A DNA stretch of 64,000 nt from Roseobacter sp. MED193. GTDB taxonomy: Bacteria; Pseudomonadota; Alphaproteobacteria; Rhodobacterales; Rhodobacteraceae. Shown here piece after piece: positions 53,912 through 64,000 of this stretch (its first letter is position 1; the number at the start of each line of letters is the position of its first letter). The DNA lies in NCBI RefSeq assembly GCF_000152965.1, contig NZ_CH902583.1, positions 653,343 to 717,342 of the forward strand, given 5' to 3'. A model generated the notes under the pieces. That model had not been told where the DNA came from. It did no database searches and saw nothing but the letters and a program-made list of their open reading frames with translations. The position numbers and the translations under genes are program-made.

Positions 53912-54400
53912 TTACGGATGCGCAGGAATACGCAGAAATTCGACCATCGTGCAGGCAGGGTCGGCAACGCGGAGCTGGGTCTCGCCATTGCGTTGCCAGT
54001 CGCTCAGGGTCACCTCGGGAAAGAAGGTATCCGCGCCCTCAACCACCATATCGACCTCTGTTATCAACAATCGGTCAGCGATCTGCATCATCTCCCGATA
54101 GATCCCCGCGCCGCCAATGCCATAGATACGACGATAGCCCTGTCCATAGGCCGCATCAACGGCTGCGGCGACTGAGCCATGCACCTCATCCGCGGCTTCA
54201 GAATTGGAAGAAACCACTAAGTTCAGCCGGTTCTTCAATGGCTTGAACGGCAAACTGTCCCAGGTATTCCGCCCCATGATAATGGCGCCACCAAGGGTTT
54301 CACGCTGAAAGGCTTTCAGGTCCTCAGGCGCGTGCCAGGGAATGGTGTTATCCTTGCCAATGGCGCCATTGCGGTCGCGAGCAACAATCAGGGTAATCAT
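53912..54400 (-). CDS. folA: Dihydrofolate reductase
   Basis: This 162-residue enzyme reduces dihydrofolate to tetrahydrofolate with NADPH. Motifs are LIVARDRNGAIGKDNTIPWHAPEDLKAF (with the Trp and Asp/Glu of the active site), IIMGRNTWDSLP and YGIGGAGIYREM. The start is the second Met (54400), matching family N-termini. thyA is on the same strand about 1 kb upstream, with yaeQ in the opposite direction between. Together they supply thymidylate and folate. Confidence 0.95.
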   Translation of the reverse strand: MITLIVARDRNGAIGKDNTIPWHAPEDLKAFQRETLGGAIIMGRNTWDSLPFKPLKNRLNLVVSSNSEAADEVHGSVAAAVDAAYGQGYRRIYGIGGAGIYREMMQIADRLLITEVDMVVEGADTFFPEVTLSDWQRNGETQLRVADPACTMVEFLRIPAHP

Positions 54401-54755
54401 CTTGGGGTCTGCCTTAAAACGAAAGCCCCAGCTTGGGGCGGAGGTCAATTCACGGTGAGCTGCCAGTACTGCATGTGCAGGCTCGCTTGGGAACGGGTGC
54501 CATATTATCTGGATTTATTCCAGAGTTCAGGCACGCAAAATCGCCTGAGATAAAATCAACATCGACCCACAGCTTCAAATGGGCCTGCTACTGTGTGACT
54601 TGACGCAGGCCATGCGCTGTTTTGCCCAGATAGGGCCTCACAGGTCGCGGTCCTGCAGGGGCTCGCCCCTTGGGCAACGCGGTAAAGCGCTTTTCGCTTT
54701 TACAAAGCCACGCAGCGTCCTACATAGCTCTATCTTTGCTATTTCAGGAAAAACC
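54401..54755. other. 355-base gap between folA and yaeQ
   Basis: This contains the folA promoter region and a long leader for yaeQ. A small GGGGCTCGCCCC hairpin is near 54658. I see no ORF with homology and no recognised RNA or terminator. Confidence 0.4.
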
Positions 54756-55298
54756 ATGGCGCAAAAAGCCACCATTTATAAAGTCGAGCTCTCCGTATCT
54801 GATATGGACCGTCATTATTATGAGACCCACAAGCTAACCGTTGCCAAACATCCCTCCGAGACGGATGAACGGATGATGGTGCGGCTGCTCGCTTTTGCAC
54901 TAAATGCAAACGAACAATTGGAACTGACCAAAGGTCTTTCAACAGATGACGAGCCAGACATCTGGCAAAAAAGCCTAAGTGGCGAGCTGGATTTATGGGT
55001 GGCCTTGGGGCTTCCCAGCGAGAAGATCATACGCCAATCCTGTGGCAAAGCCAAAGAGGTGATCGTGTATAGTTATGGCAGGACCGCAGATGTGTGGTGG
55101 GACAAAATCAAGAACAGCACTACACGGTTTGAAAACCTTCAGGTCGTCAACTTTTCTGAGAACGAAACCCGTGAGTTGGCAGAGCTCGCAAATCGCTCGA
55201 TGAAGTTGCAGGTCAATATTCAGGATGGCGATGTGATGGTTAGCGTTGATGATCGCATCGTTTATGTGACCCAGACCAAATGGAAAGCGACGGTATAG
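54756..55298 (+). CDS. yaeQ: YaeQ family protein
   Basis: This 180-residue protein begins MAQKATIYKVELSVSDMDRHYYE. YaeQ has a nuclease-like (PD-(D/E)XK-like) fold. The block HPSETDERMMVRLLAFALNA, ELDLWVALGLPSEKIIRQSCGKAKEVIVYSYG contains the conserved Asp/Glu/Lys. AGGAA precedes the ATG; the open frame upstream is longer but lies in the leader. Function in this organism is unknown. Between folA and thyA, opposite to both. Confidence 0.87.
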   Translation: MAQKATIYKVELSVSDMDRHYYETHKLTVAKHPSETDERMMVRLLAFALNANEQLELTKGLSTDDEPDIWQKSLSGELDLWVALGLPSEKIIRQSCGKAKEVIVYSYGRTADVWWDKIKNSTTRFENLQVVNFSENETRELAELANRSMKLQVNIQDGDVMVSVDDRIVYVTQTKWKATV

Positions 55299-55464
55299 CC
55301 GCGCCTGATCACCCCCACCCAAATGGACCACATTGACAGTTTGCGCATGGTTGGCCCTTGGCCCTTCCGGGCCATGGCCTCTGGCATAACCGTTCCCAGG
55401 ACGCTTCTTGCCATCCGATCTCTGCGGCAGTCCACAAAAACCGATTTAAGATTCCATACCTAGG

Positions 55465-56361
55465 CTACACCGCGACCTCGGCAGATATCGGAGGATGAGG
55501 CGCGTACCCGTCAACCTGAAAGTCTCCAATCTCATAGTCATCGATGCTTGCCGCGCGTTTCAACAGTGACATCTTTGGGAAGGGGCGGGGTTGGCGCTTT
55601 ATCTGCTCGCGCGCCTGTTCGAAGTGATTGAGATAGAGGTGAACATCACCGCCAACCCAAACAAGCTCCCCTGGTACAAGATCTGCCTGCTGCGCAAGCA
55701 TGAGCAGCAAGGCGGACGCCCCAACACAGTTGAAGGGTTTTCCAAGCAGCAGATCAACTGACCTCTGAAACAAGAGACAATTTAGTCTTCCATCCGAAGT
55801 CACATGATATTGATAGACCATATGACATGGTGGAAGCGCCATCTCTCCTAGTTCAGCAACATTCCAGCCGTGAAACAGCATGCGCCGGCTTGCAGGTGTC
55901 TCGCGAAGCGCGCGAACCAAACCCGCAATTTGGTCGTGCTCGCGCCCGTCGGCGCCCATCCACCGGCGCCACTGCTTGCCATAAACAGGCCCCAACTCTC
56001 CCCACCGGGCCGCAAAGGCATCATCGTTGACAACCCGCTGCTCAAACTCCTCTTGCGAGACGTCCTCTCCAGTCTCGCGGCGATAGGTTGCTAACGGCCA
56101 ATCGGTCCAGATCCGCACATTATCTTTGAGGAGAGACTGAATGTTTGTCTGCCCCGTTAGGAACCACAGCATTTCCTTGACGGCGGTCTTCCAATACACG
56201 CGCTTGGTCGTAAAAATGGGGGCAGTGCCATCCGACAGGTCGAACCGAACCATTGCGCCAAACAGTGACCGCGTTCCAACGCCGGTTCTGTCAATGCGCT
56301 CGTCCCCCTGCTCTAGAACCCGCTCCATCAGGTCCAGATACTGATACTCCGGATGCCGCAT
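55465..56361 (-). CDS. thyA: Thymidylate synthase
   Basis: This 298-residue enzyme makes dTMP from dUMP with methylene-tetrahydrofolate. The nucleophile is Cys179 in LPPCHMVYQYHV. Other motifs are RTGVGTRSLFGAMVRFDL and RWMGADGR. The C-terminus (HPPISAEVAV) and the FNCVGASALLLMLAQQADL region are family-typical. It pairs metabolically with folA. Confidence 0.97.
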   Translation of the reverse strand: MRHPEYQYLDLMERVLEQGDERIDRTGVGTRSLFGAMVRFDLSDGTAPIFTTKRVYWKTAVKEMLWFLTGQTNIQSLLKDNVRIWTDWPLATYRRETGEDVSQEEFEQRVVNDDAFAARWGELGPVYGKQWRRWMGADGREHDQIAGLVRALRETPASRRMLFHGWNVAELGEMALPPCHMVYQYHVTSDGRLNCLLFQRSVDLLLGKPFNCVGASALLLMLAQQADLVPGELVWVGGDVHLYLNHFEQAREQIKRQPRPFPKMSLLKRAASIDDYEIGDFQVDGYAPHPPISAEVAV

Positions 56362-56771
56362 AACTCCGCCTCCAAAAATGTTTCTTTGCTACCGTCAGCC
56401 CACAACGGCGACCACTTTTCTCAATCATAAAGCAAAGCGCAGGCGGAGCCACAGCTCATTCAGAAATATTAGCGCTATCAAGCAACTGAGGCGGCAGACT
56501 ATTAGACAGTGCGCGACAGCCAACGGGCCACAGCTTTCGCCGTGCCGGAAACGAGCCCCCTTGGGCTTGATCTGCTGGAGATGGCTGTTGATCTGCCGCC
56601 GCCTCACAGCCGCGTGTTGGCAGAGATTCAGCCCATCTCCTTCCAGCCCTGCGAATCGATTGGTTCTGGCCTATAGTCCACGCAGATAGTAGCAAGCAGA
56701 GGCACCTCCCCGCAGTCTCTGGCCCCTGGGGCCTATGGGAGAGATGTTTTCAATATCAAGGATACTCACAC
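56362..56771. other. 410-base gap between thyA and gloA
   Basis: Divergent control region of thyA and gloA. Only shadow frames are open. I see no recognised regulatory RNA or terminator. An AAGGA lies 9 bases before the gloA start. Confidence 0.4.
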
Positions 56772-57200
56772 ATGGCGCTTACATATCTGCACGTAATGGT
56801 TCGGGTGAAAGACCTGGAAAAATCCCAAGCATTTTATGAGCTTTTGGGACTGCGCGAAACCCGCCGCTACGACAGCGAAAAGGGCCGCTTTACCCTGCTC
56901 TATATGGCTGCGCCCGGTCAGGAAGAAACACCAGTAGAGCTGACCTACAACTGGGATGGTGATGAAGGCCTGCCCAGCGACAGTCGCCATTTTGGCCACC
57001 TCGCCTATGGCGTCGACAATATCTATGAAACTTGCCAGTTCCTGCAGGATAACGGTGTGACCATCAACCGCCCGCCCCACGACGGGCGCATGGCCTTTAT
57101 TCGCTCGCCTGACAATATTTCGATCGAGCTGCTGCAAAACGGCGAAGCCTTGGAACCAGCTGAGCCCTGGACGAGCATGGGCAACACGGGCCACTGGTGA
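56772..57200 (+). CDS. gloA: Lactoylglutathione lyase (glyoxalase I)
   Basis: This 142-residue VOC-fold enzyme isomerises the hemithioacetal of methylglyoxal and glutathione. Metal ligands are His7, Glu56, His76 and Glu119, matching GlxI. The motifs are YLHVMVRVKDLEKSQAFYE and GHLAYGVDNIYETCQFLQDNG. A terminator follows at 57287. Confidence 0.95.
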   Translation: MALTYLHVMVRVKDLEKSQAFYELLGLRETRRYDSEKGRFTLLYMAAPGQEETPVELTYNWDGDEGLPSDSRHFGHLAYGVDNIYETCQFLQDNGVTINRPPHDGRMAFIRSPDNISIELLQNGEALEPAEPWTSMGNTGHW

Positions 57201-57286
57201 TCGTTTCTCCGGCTGCGTGACGCCAGCTGGGCTCCCCCCTGGATCACACCATCTAAGACCGCCGCAAAATGCGTTACGCCAAATAG

Positions 57287-57329
57287 AAACGCACCGCTGG
57301 TCCATTTGGGACAAGGCGGTGCGTTTTTT
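57287..57329 (+). terminator. Terminator of gloA
   Basis: An 11-bp stem (57287-57297 with 57316-57326), with further pairing of GGTCC and GGAC in the loop, runs into TTTTTT. It lies 86 bases beyond the gloA stop. Confidence 0.92.
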
Positions 57330-57462
57330 AGCGAACCCGAATTCTTCAAGTCTAGATGCGACTGGTGTCCAGCCGAACCAGGATATTTTGTGCTTTGGGC
57401 GGTGCAATTCTAGCGCGCCCCAGATGTTTACTCGGGGACATTTTGCCCCAAAGCCCTGTTTT

Positions 57463-57960
57463 TTAATAGATATAGCGGATCTGATCCGACCAATACCGTT
57501 CCACACGCTTCAGGGACCCGGTGATGTCAGCAATGCCTTCGCGACTGATAACATCCTTGCCCTCTAGGCCTTCGGCGTGACGTGCAAAGAGGCCCGCGAC
57601 GATATCACGGATCTCGCGACCGCGTGGCGTCAGGCGAACCCGAACGGACCGACGGTCAATCTCGCAGCGCTGATGGTGCATATAGTCCAGCTCAACCAGC
57701 TTTTTCAGATTATAGCTGACATTGCTGCCCTGATAATAGCCACGGCTCTTCAGCTCGCCGGCGGTGACTTCATTGTCACCAACGTTGAACAAGAGCAGTG
57801 CCTGCACTGCATTTATTTCCAGAACGCCTACGCGTTCAAATTCATCCTTGATCACATCCAACAGCAGACGGTGCAGACGCTCCACCAGTGCCAGCGCTTC
57901 AAGGTAACCAGTCATGAACCCTTTACGGTCCTGCTGGCCAATTGGCATTTCCATACTCAT
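57463..57960 (-). CDS. MarR-type winged-helix regulator (LdtR-like)
   Basis: This 165-residue protein has a winged-helix domain (about 45-130: NEVTAGELKSRGYYQGSNVSYNLKKLVELDYMHHQ), with N- and C-terminal dimerisation helices. The pattern GSNVSYNLKKLVE and KRVERYWSDQIRYIY resembles alphaproteobacterial LdtR-type regulators of cell wall or stress genes. GGAG with 6-base spacing supports the start at 57960. The target is not clear from neighbours. Confidence 0.85.
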   Translation of the reverse strand: MSMEMPIGQQDRKGFMTGYLEALALVERLHRLLLDVIKDEFERVGVLEINAVQALLLFNVGDNEVTAGELKSRGYYQGSNVSYNLKKLVELDYMHHQRCEIDRRSVRVRLTPRGREIRDIVAGLFARHAEGLEGKDVISREGIADITGSLKRVERYWSDQIRYIY

Positions 57961-58031
57961 TCGCATCTCCGACTCGAGTTTGCTCAAGAGAGAATGCAGA
58001 AAATTCCCCAAAAATGCGTTAAGCTGGTTTT

Positions 58032-58301
58032 TTATTTATTTTGATGGGTTTGCGCGACTTCTTCGATCAGCGACTCATAGGGGCTGGGCGTTGCCACCTG
58101 GCCGGTAACCCATTGATAGAGATCCTGGTCATTCTCATGCAGCAGCTGATCATAGAGATCCAGCTTGGCCGCATCCATCGCGGGCAGGTTGGCATCAGCA
58201 TAGGCGGTCAACAAAATGTCCATCTCTTTGATACCACGCCGCATCGACCGCATCTTGAGCCGCTTTAGCCGATGTTCGTACAGTTCTGTCGCGTCGGTCA
58301 T
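58032..58301 (-). CDS. sdhE: SdhE, FAD assembly factor for succinate dehydrogenase
   Basis: This 89-residue protein has the RGIKEMDILL motif (about 22-31) that identifies SdhE, which attaches FAD covalently to SdhA. The start at 58301 is taken because the open frame upstream runs through the regulator gene. It is 10 bases downstream of the HTH regulator on the same strand. Confidence 0.92.
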   Translation of the reverse strand: MTDATELYEHRLKRLKMRSMRRGIKEMDILLTAYADANLPAMDAAKLDLYDQLLHENDQDLYQWVTGQVATPSPYESLIEEVAQTHQNK

Positions 58302-58311
58302 GCCATCCGCC

Positions 58312-58713
58312 TCACGTGGTAGAAGAACTGTGCACCAGCGTGCGGAGTTTCTTCTCCAGGCGCGCTGCGCGTTCAGCATTACTGCGCATCTCGTTGCGCA
58401 AAGCCCGCAGTTCTTGCAGGACACCGGCAAAATCGCCCACATCCAAATCCATCTCGCTGGGCTCCGACATTCCTTCGCCCTCGCCGGTCAGCAACCAGGA
58501 CATGGAAACATTGAGCAACCCCGAGACCATAGACAGTTTGTTCGCCCGTGGTTCCGACAGGTCCTGTTCCCAGCCCATCAGCGTGGTTTTCTTGACGCCA
58601 AGGCGACGGGCAAGCTGGGCCTGGGTCATATCAGCGGCTTCACGGGCCGCCGCAACGCGATCCCCAAAGGTCGCCGCCTCAGGTCCGAACCAATCTGTTG
58701 TTTCGTCAGCCAT
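58312..58713 (-). CDS. XRE-family HTH regulator with coiled-coil tail
   Basis: This 133-residue protein has an N-terminal helix-turn-helix (ATFGDRVAAAREAADMTQAQLARRLGV, about 14-70) and a C-terminal coiled coil (about 95-128, LQELRALRNEMRSNAERAARLEKKL). It lies directly before sdhE with a 10-base gap and is divergent from aspC across 99 bases. Control of sdhE or aspC is possible but unproven. Confidence 0.87.
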   Translation of the reverse strand: MADETTDWFGPEAATFGDRVAAAREAADMTQAQLARRLGVKKTTLMGWEQDLSEPRANKLSMVSGLLNVSMSWLLTGEGEGMSEPSEMDLDVGDFAGVLQELRALRNEMRSNAERAARLEKKLRTLVHSSSTT

Positions 58714-58776
58714 TTGCCATCTCCGTTTCTCGTCTTTATCAATGCTGCTTGATCGAATTTTGGTGGCACCCTATGA

Positions 58777-60015
<1,239 letters not shown>

Positions 60016-60033
60016 GTCAAAGGATCCTATCTG

Positions 60034-60447
60034 ATGGCTGCAATACTGCCCGAGTATTTCTTTCGCGTCCGTGAAAACGGTGCTTTTGTGTTTCGGGTTG
60101 ATACCGAAAACCGCCAGCGTCGTATCGATATGGACCAGATTGCAGCCGTCAATATCCGCAATGGTGAGATCAAACCGCACGGTGGACGCGCCCTATCCGA
60201 GACGGATCTCGCGCAGATCAAGACCTGGATGCAAGAGCGGCGCGCGGTGCTGGCAGCGCGCGATATCGATGACATCAAGCGGGCGGTGGATCATCTGAAC
60301 CTCACCGCGCATTGGGCGCAGACCAAAGCCACAGACGACCAACTCGAGGCCGTCACTGATGATCTGTTGTTGACCATGCATGATTTGCGCAGCGTCTTGG
60401 TGCGCAAAAAGGCTGATCGACTGATGAAAGGCAATAAAGGCGACTAG
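60034..60447 (+). CDS. Conserved hypothetical protein next to aspC
   Basis: This 137-residue protein is not recognised. The N-terminal half resembles a small beta-rich domain (EYFFRVRENGAFVFRVDTENRQRRIDMDQIAAVNI), and the C-terminal half is helical and charged. There is no signal peptide or membrane segment. AAGGA is 9 bases before the ATG. It probably is co-transcribed with aspC. Confidence 0.72.
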   Translation: MAAILPEYFFRVRENGAFVFRVDTENRQRRIDMDQIAAVNIRNGEIKPHGGRALSETDLAQIKTWMQERRAVLAARDIDDIKRAVDHLNLTAHWAQTKATDDQLEAVTDDLLLTMHDLRSVLVRKKADRLMKGNKGD

Positions 60448-60498
60448 CTAGGGCGGACCGCGTTGCACGGCGCCTTTATCGCGGACAAGCCGCGGCCC

Positions 60499-61887
60499 TT
60501 ACGCCCTCTCTGGTGTCTGTTTGATCGAATGACGCCAGAACCGCAGCATCAGGAACACGCCAGCAAAGCAAAGCCCCAGCACCAGGCCGGACCAGACTCC
60601 GACGCCCCCCCAGCCAAAGCTAAACCCAAAGAGGTAAGAAGCCGGAACCCCGATCGCCCAATAACTGAGGGCCGCAATCACCATGGGCCAGTTGGTATCC
60701 TGCACCCCGCGCAGTAACCCCAGGGCAATCACCTGCATACCATCGGCCAGCTGGAACAATGCCGCCATCGCCAAGAGGCCAGCCCCGACGATCAGAATTT
60801 CAGGCTTATTTGGTTCCTGCGGGTCCAAGAACAATGAAATCAACGGGTCCGGCAGCAGCAGGAAGGCGGCGATCCCAATAAAGGCCATGATCAGGGACAT
60901 CGCGATAACAACCTGAGCGCCCAGCGCCATATGGGCACGATCCCCACGCCCATAGGCATTGCCAGCGCGGATGGTGGCAGCATTGCTAAGTCCCAGATGC
61001 ACCATGAAGGTAAGCCCGGCCAGGGTCATCGCCACGCCATGGGCGGCCAGCGGGATCGTCCCCAGCCAGCCCATCATCATGGCGGAGGCTGCAAACAGGC
61101 TCACTTCGCTCAAGTTGGTAAGGCCAATGGGCATCCCAAGTTTAAACACCCGCGCGAACATCTCCCAATCGGGGCGATGAAAGTTTTTGAGAATTTCATG
61201 CTCAGGCAGCACCCAAAGCGCATAGGCTGCCACTGCCAGCAAGGACACGGTCTGCGTTGCGATCGAGGCATAGGCTGCCCCGGCAATGCCCAGCTCTGGC
61301 GCGCCCCAGTTGCCGAAAATCAGCGCGTAGTTCACCAGCCCGTTGACGACAGCGGCCAGAATGGTGATCCAAAGCACAATCTGGGTCCGCTCCAGCGCCG
61401 CCAGATAAGATTTAAACACCATAACCAACAGCGCCGGAAACAGGCCCCAGCCCGCCAACTTCAGATAGGCGGAGGCCGGCCCTGCCACTTCGGGCTTTTG
61501 CCCCAGGGTCAGCAGGATCTGTTCCGAATAGAGCAGCACTGGCATCGCCACTACCGCAAAAAGAAATGAGAGCCACAGCCCCATACGGGTGGCCCGCCGG
61601 ATCTGGCGCTCCTCACCTGCGCCGGCTGCCGCCGCAACAAGCGGCATCACCGCGATAGCGAATCCCGCGCCCATCAGGAAAAACACAAAGAAATAGGACC
61701 CTGCCAGCGTGACAGCCGCCAGTTCTGCAGCGCCATACCAGCCCAACATGACGGAATCCGTCATGCCAATGGCAAATTGCGCCACGTGACCGCCAACCAG
61801 CGGGAAACCAAGTACAGAAACCGCCCGCAGGTGGCCTGCGGTGGTCATTTTGGGCTTGGGCGAAAGAGGGCTCGACTGATCTACCAT
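60499..61887 (-). CDS. MATE family efflux transporter (NorM-like)
   Basis: This 462-residue protein has 12 predicted helices in two MatE repeats (FPLVGGHVAQFAIGMTDSVMLGWYGAAELAAVTL at the start, IRAGNAYGRGDRAH near the middle). It follows ppk2 on the same strand after a 111-base gap. It is longer than the DinF-like transporter at 13490 and of the NorM-type branch, which exports drugs or cations. Confidence 0.9.
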   Translation of the reverse strand: MVDQSSPLSPKPKMTTAGHLRAVSVLGFPLVGGHVAQFAIGMTDSVMLGWYGAAELAAVTLAGSYFFVFFLMGAGFAIAVMPLVAAAAGAGEERQIRRATRMGLWLSFLFAVVAMPVLLYSEQILLTLGQKPEVAGPASAYLKLAGWGLFPALLVMVFKSYLAALERTQIVLWITILAAVVNGLVNYALIFGNWGAPELGIAGAAYASIATQTVSLLAVAAYALWVLPEHEILKNFHRPDWEMFARVFKLGMPIGLTNLSEVSLFAASAMMMGWLGTIPLAAHGVAMTLAGLTFMVHLGLSNAATIRAGNAYGRGDRAHMALGAQVVIAMSLIMAFIGIAAFLLLPDPLISLFLDPQEPNKPEILIVGAGLLAMAALFQLADGMQVIALGLLRGVQDTNWPMVIAALSYWAIGVPASYLFGFSFGWGGVGVWSGLVLGLCFAGVFLMLRFWRHSIKQTPERA

Positions 61888-61998
61888 AAACCCGTCTTAG
61901 CAGGTAATACGCCCCCGGCAAGCACCGAGAGCGCAAAGGCGATTTCAAAGAACCCCTTGACCGTTGCCGCCTCACGAAAAGCGGCGAAACCGCAGGCC

Positions 61999-62919
61999 CT
62001 AGCGCGCTTTCGTGTCCGGGTGCAGGGCCTTGCCCAGGATATGATCCGAGCGATGGATCACATGATGCGCCTGGCCCACAATCAAGGGATCAGGATCCTG
62101 CGCAATCGAGGTATCCTTGCCGGGGTAGTCGAGGGTGCTGAGGAAATGGCGCATACAGTTAAGACGCGCGCGTTTCTTGCAGTTGGATTTGATCACGGTC
62201 CAGGGCGCATCAGCGGTGTCGGTGTAAAAGAACATCGCCTCTTTGGCCTCTGTGTAATCATCCCACTTGCCCAAGGAGGCCTTGTCAATTGGCGACAGTT
62301 TCCATTGCTTCAGCGGATCCGTTTCACGGGATTTGAACCGGCGCAGCTGCTCAGCCTGGGTTACCGAGAACCAGTATTTGTAAAGCCGCACGCCGGAACG
62401 TACCAACATCCGCTCCAGTTCTGGTGTTTGACGCATGAACTCCAGATATTCATCTGGTTCGCAAAAACCCATGACGCGTTCGACACCAGCCCGGTTGTAC
62501 CAAGAACGGTCATAGAGAACGATCTCACCATTGGTCGGCAGATGATTAATATAGCGCTGAAAATACCATTGGCCGCGTTCTTCGTCGGTAGGTTTGTTCA
62601 AAGCGACAACTCGAGCAGACCGCGGGTTCAGGTGTTCGGTAAAGCGTTTGATCGTGCCCCCCTTACCTGCCGCATCACGCCCTTCAAAGACCATGGCAAA
62701 TTTCTGCCCGGTGTCCTGTGCCCAGATCTGAACCTTCAACAGCTCCGCCTGTAGGCGAGCCTTTTCGGCCTCATAGGTCCGGCGCGCCATCTTGCGCTTG
62801 TAGGGATAGCGCCCGCTTTCAAAGGCACTATGGATCTCCTCCGGTGATGGTCGCTTTTCAACCACCTCCTGTGCTTCAGAAGTCGGAGCGATTGGCGAGT
62901 TTGCGGTGGCGTCTGTCAT
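61999..62919 (-). CDS. ppk2: Polyphosphate kinase 2
   Basis: This 306-residue PPK2-family enzyme transfers phosphate between polyphosphate and nucleotides. It has Walker A (GRDAAGKGG, 80-88) and Walker B (LYDRSWYNRAGVE, about 135-147), and the lid region FSVTQAEQLRRFKSRETDP. Length and sequence fit the one-domain class I type known from Sinorhizobium. The N-terminal 25 residues are low complexity. Confidence 0.94.
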   Translation of the reverse strand: MTDATANSPIAPTSEAQEVVEKRPSPEEIHSAFESGRYPYKRKMARRTYEAEKARLQAELLKVQIWAQDTGQKFAMVFEGRDAAGKGGTIKRFTEHLNPRSARVVALNKPTDEERGQWYFQRYINHLPTNGEIVLYDRSWYNRAGVERVMGFCEPDEYLEFMRQTPELERMLVRSGVRLYKYWFSVTQAEQLRRFKSRETDPLKQWKLSPIDKASLGKWDDYTEAKEAMFFYTDTADAPWTVIKSNCKKRARLNCMRHFLSTLDYPGKDTSIAQDPDPLIVGQAHHVIHRSDHILGKALHPDTKAR

Positions 62920-63115
62920 CAGTGTTCCCTTTTGATCTGTTCGCCCGGATCATATTTGACTTGGCGAAGCCACGCGCTGACCTGTGTCAAGAAACTGTCA
63001 TATTGCCTGGACTTTCTATTTTTTCTCGCTCGAGATGACGCAACGCTGCGCTTGCCTAAGGGCGAGGCAGATCGCAGCTTCTCTCTATAACTGGCAGGCG
63101 ATAGGAGGGGGACAG

Positions 63116-63991
63116 ATGCAGGGAGCCTTTGAGAGCGTTAAGGGCAGACCTTTCTTTGTGCGCCGCTGGGGGGATCCCAGTCTGCCGCGCCTTTTGCTAC
63201 TGCATGGCTTTCCGGAATATGGCGGCGCCTGGCACGATGTGGCCAAGTCTCTCAACCAGAGGTTTCACTGCATTGCCCCCGACCAACGCGGCTTTGGACA
63301 AAGCTGGACCCCCGAAGGGGTCGAGGCCTATGGTGCCTCCCATTTGATTGACGATATGGTGGCGCTGATTGGCACAGACGCTATGACAGGTCCCATATCG
63401 GTCTTTGGCCATGATTGGGGCGCAGCCATTGCCTATGGCCTGGCAATGTTTCACCCCGGTCTGGTGGATCGCTTGATCATTGCCAACGGGGTTCATCCGG
63501 TGCCATTTCAGCGCGCGCTGGCAGCGGGTGGCGCGCAGACCACTGCCTCGCAATATATCACCTGGCTCCGCCAACCTGGCGTTGAGGATGATCTGAGCGC
63601 CAATGGCTTTGAGAAGCTCCAGCAACTCTTTGCCACCCATATGGATATGTCCTGGCTCTCTGGCACGCGGTTGCAGGACTACAAGGTGGAATGGTCACGT
63701 CCTGGCCGGCTGCGCGCCATGCTCAATTGGTATCGGGCTTCGCCGCTCGTGGTGGCCACGCCAGGGCAGCCCATCGCCATACCGCCCCTGCCCCTGACGC
63801 GTCTGAAGGTTCCGCAACCTCACCTATTGCTCTGGGGGGATGGGGATACGGCCTTGCTGCCAGAGACAACCCAAGGGCTGGAAGAGTTCGCACCCGATCT
63901 CACCCGCATCACGCTTCCCGGCTGTGATCACTGGCTGCACCACCAAAAACCCGAAGAAGTTGCTCAGGCCATACTGGACTGGCATCCGTAG
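63116..63991 (+). CDS. Alpha/beta hydrolase of epoxide-hydrolase type
   Basis: This 291-residue hydrolase has the oxyanion HGFPE (30-34), the nucleophile Asp100 in VFGHDWGAAIA and the catalytic His272 in GCDHWLHH. An Asp nucleophile (GHDWG) indicates epoxide hydrolase or dehalogenase chemistry rather than esterase. AGGAGGGG before the ATG fixes the start; the open frame upstream is 44 codons longer. The substrate is unknown. Confidence 0.87.
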   Translation: MQGAFESVKGRPFFVRRWGDPSLPRLLLLHGFPEYGGAWHDVAKSLNQRFHCIAPDQRGFGQSWTPEGVEAYGASHLIDDMVALIGTDAMTGPISVFGHDWGAAIAYGLAMFHPGLVDRLIIANGVHPVPFQRALAAGGAQTTASQYITWLRQPGVEDDLSANGFEKLQQLFATHMDMSWLSGTRLQDYKVEWSRPGRLRAMLNWYRASPLVVATPGQPIAIPPLPLTRLKVPQPHLLLWGDGDTALLPETTQGLEEFAPDLTRITLPGCDHWLHHQKPEEVAQAILDWHP

Positions 63992-64000
63992 CTGAGTATT

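Noticed and set aside
56378..56689. 103-residue open frame between thyA and gloA
   Set aside because: Composition and lack of a ribosome-binding site suggest a chance frame; no similarity recognised.

Overview
The window is a gene-dense, GC-rich chromosomal stretch that looks like a marine alphaproteobacterium of the Roseobacter group (Rhodobacterales). This rests on protein content and layout, not on a marker gene. The pointers are a Mrp antiporter with fused A and B subunits, a Cys-type SelD fusion, an imuA-imuB-dnaE2 cassette, a Hint-domain protein, DmdB/DmdC-like CoA enzymes, a MerR regulator with an ACGT-AA-ACGT operator beside beta-oxidation genes, and a bufferin operon. I see no rRNA, tRNA, CRISPR array, transposase or prophage.

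Layout: 1-4827 is the 3' part of a Mrp-type Na+/H+ antiporter operon. 4988-8211 is a convergent selenium pair, a SelD fusion and selU. 8285-13481 holds a YedK-type DNA-protein crosslink protein, a DUF1992 protein, a periplasmic 5'-nucleotidase and a tightly overlapping run DUF952-DUF1330-pyrD-arsC-like. 13490-15812 is a MATE pump behind two overlapping hotdog thioesterases. 15954-25234 has two tandem MerR regulators and then a long beta-oxidation cluster (two acyl-CoA dehydrogenases, a 70-residue protein, a GST, thiolase, cupin and FadJ). 25373-30730 is the mutagenesis cassette.

30934-36924 is more accessory: a Hint protein lacking its nucleophile, a sulfotransferase, an AT-rich DUF5071 gene, a DMT exporter, a DmdB-like acyl-CoA ligase and a membrane protein resembling an M48 peptidase without its active site. 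37155-42292 carries a SPOR protein and pyrimidine salvage (cdd-deoA-deoB, upp). 42407-45942 is a VOC/cupin protein divergent from malic enzyme, with a perfect 14-bp palindrome between them. 46055-49992 has a CbiX-like protein, a DUF4105/Lnb-type gene broken by a 35-bp tandem duplication, and thrS. 50214-52945 is a bufferin operon (precursor peptide, MNIO enzyme, partner protein, DoxX). The rest carries folate/thymidylate genes (folA, thyA), csp, yaeQ, gloA, a MarR regulator, sdhE, an aspartate aminotransferase, a second MATE pump, ppk2 and an alpha/beta hydrolase.

The most rewarding places for follow-up are the bufferin operon with its hairpin between precursor and enzyme, the duplication-disrupted Lnb-type gene, the degenerate Hint and M48-like proteins, and the MerR operator next to the beta-oxidation genes.
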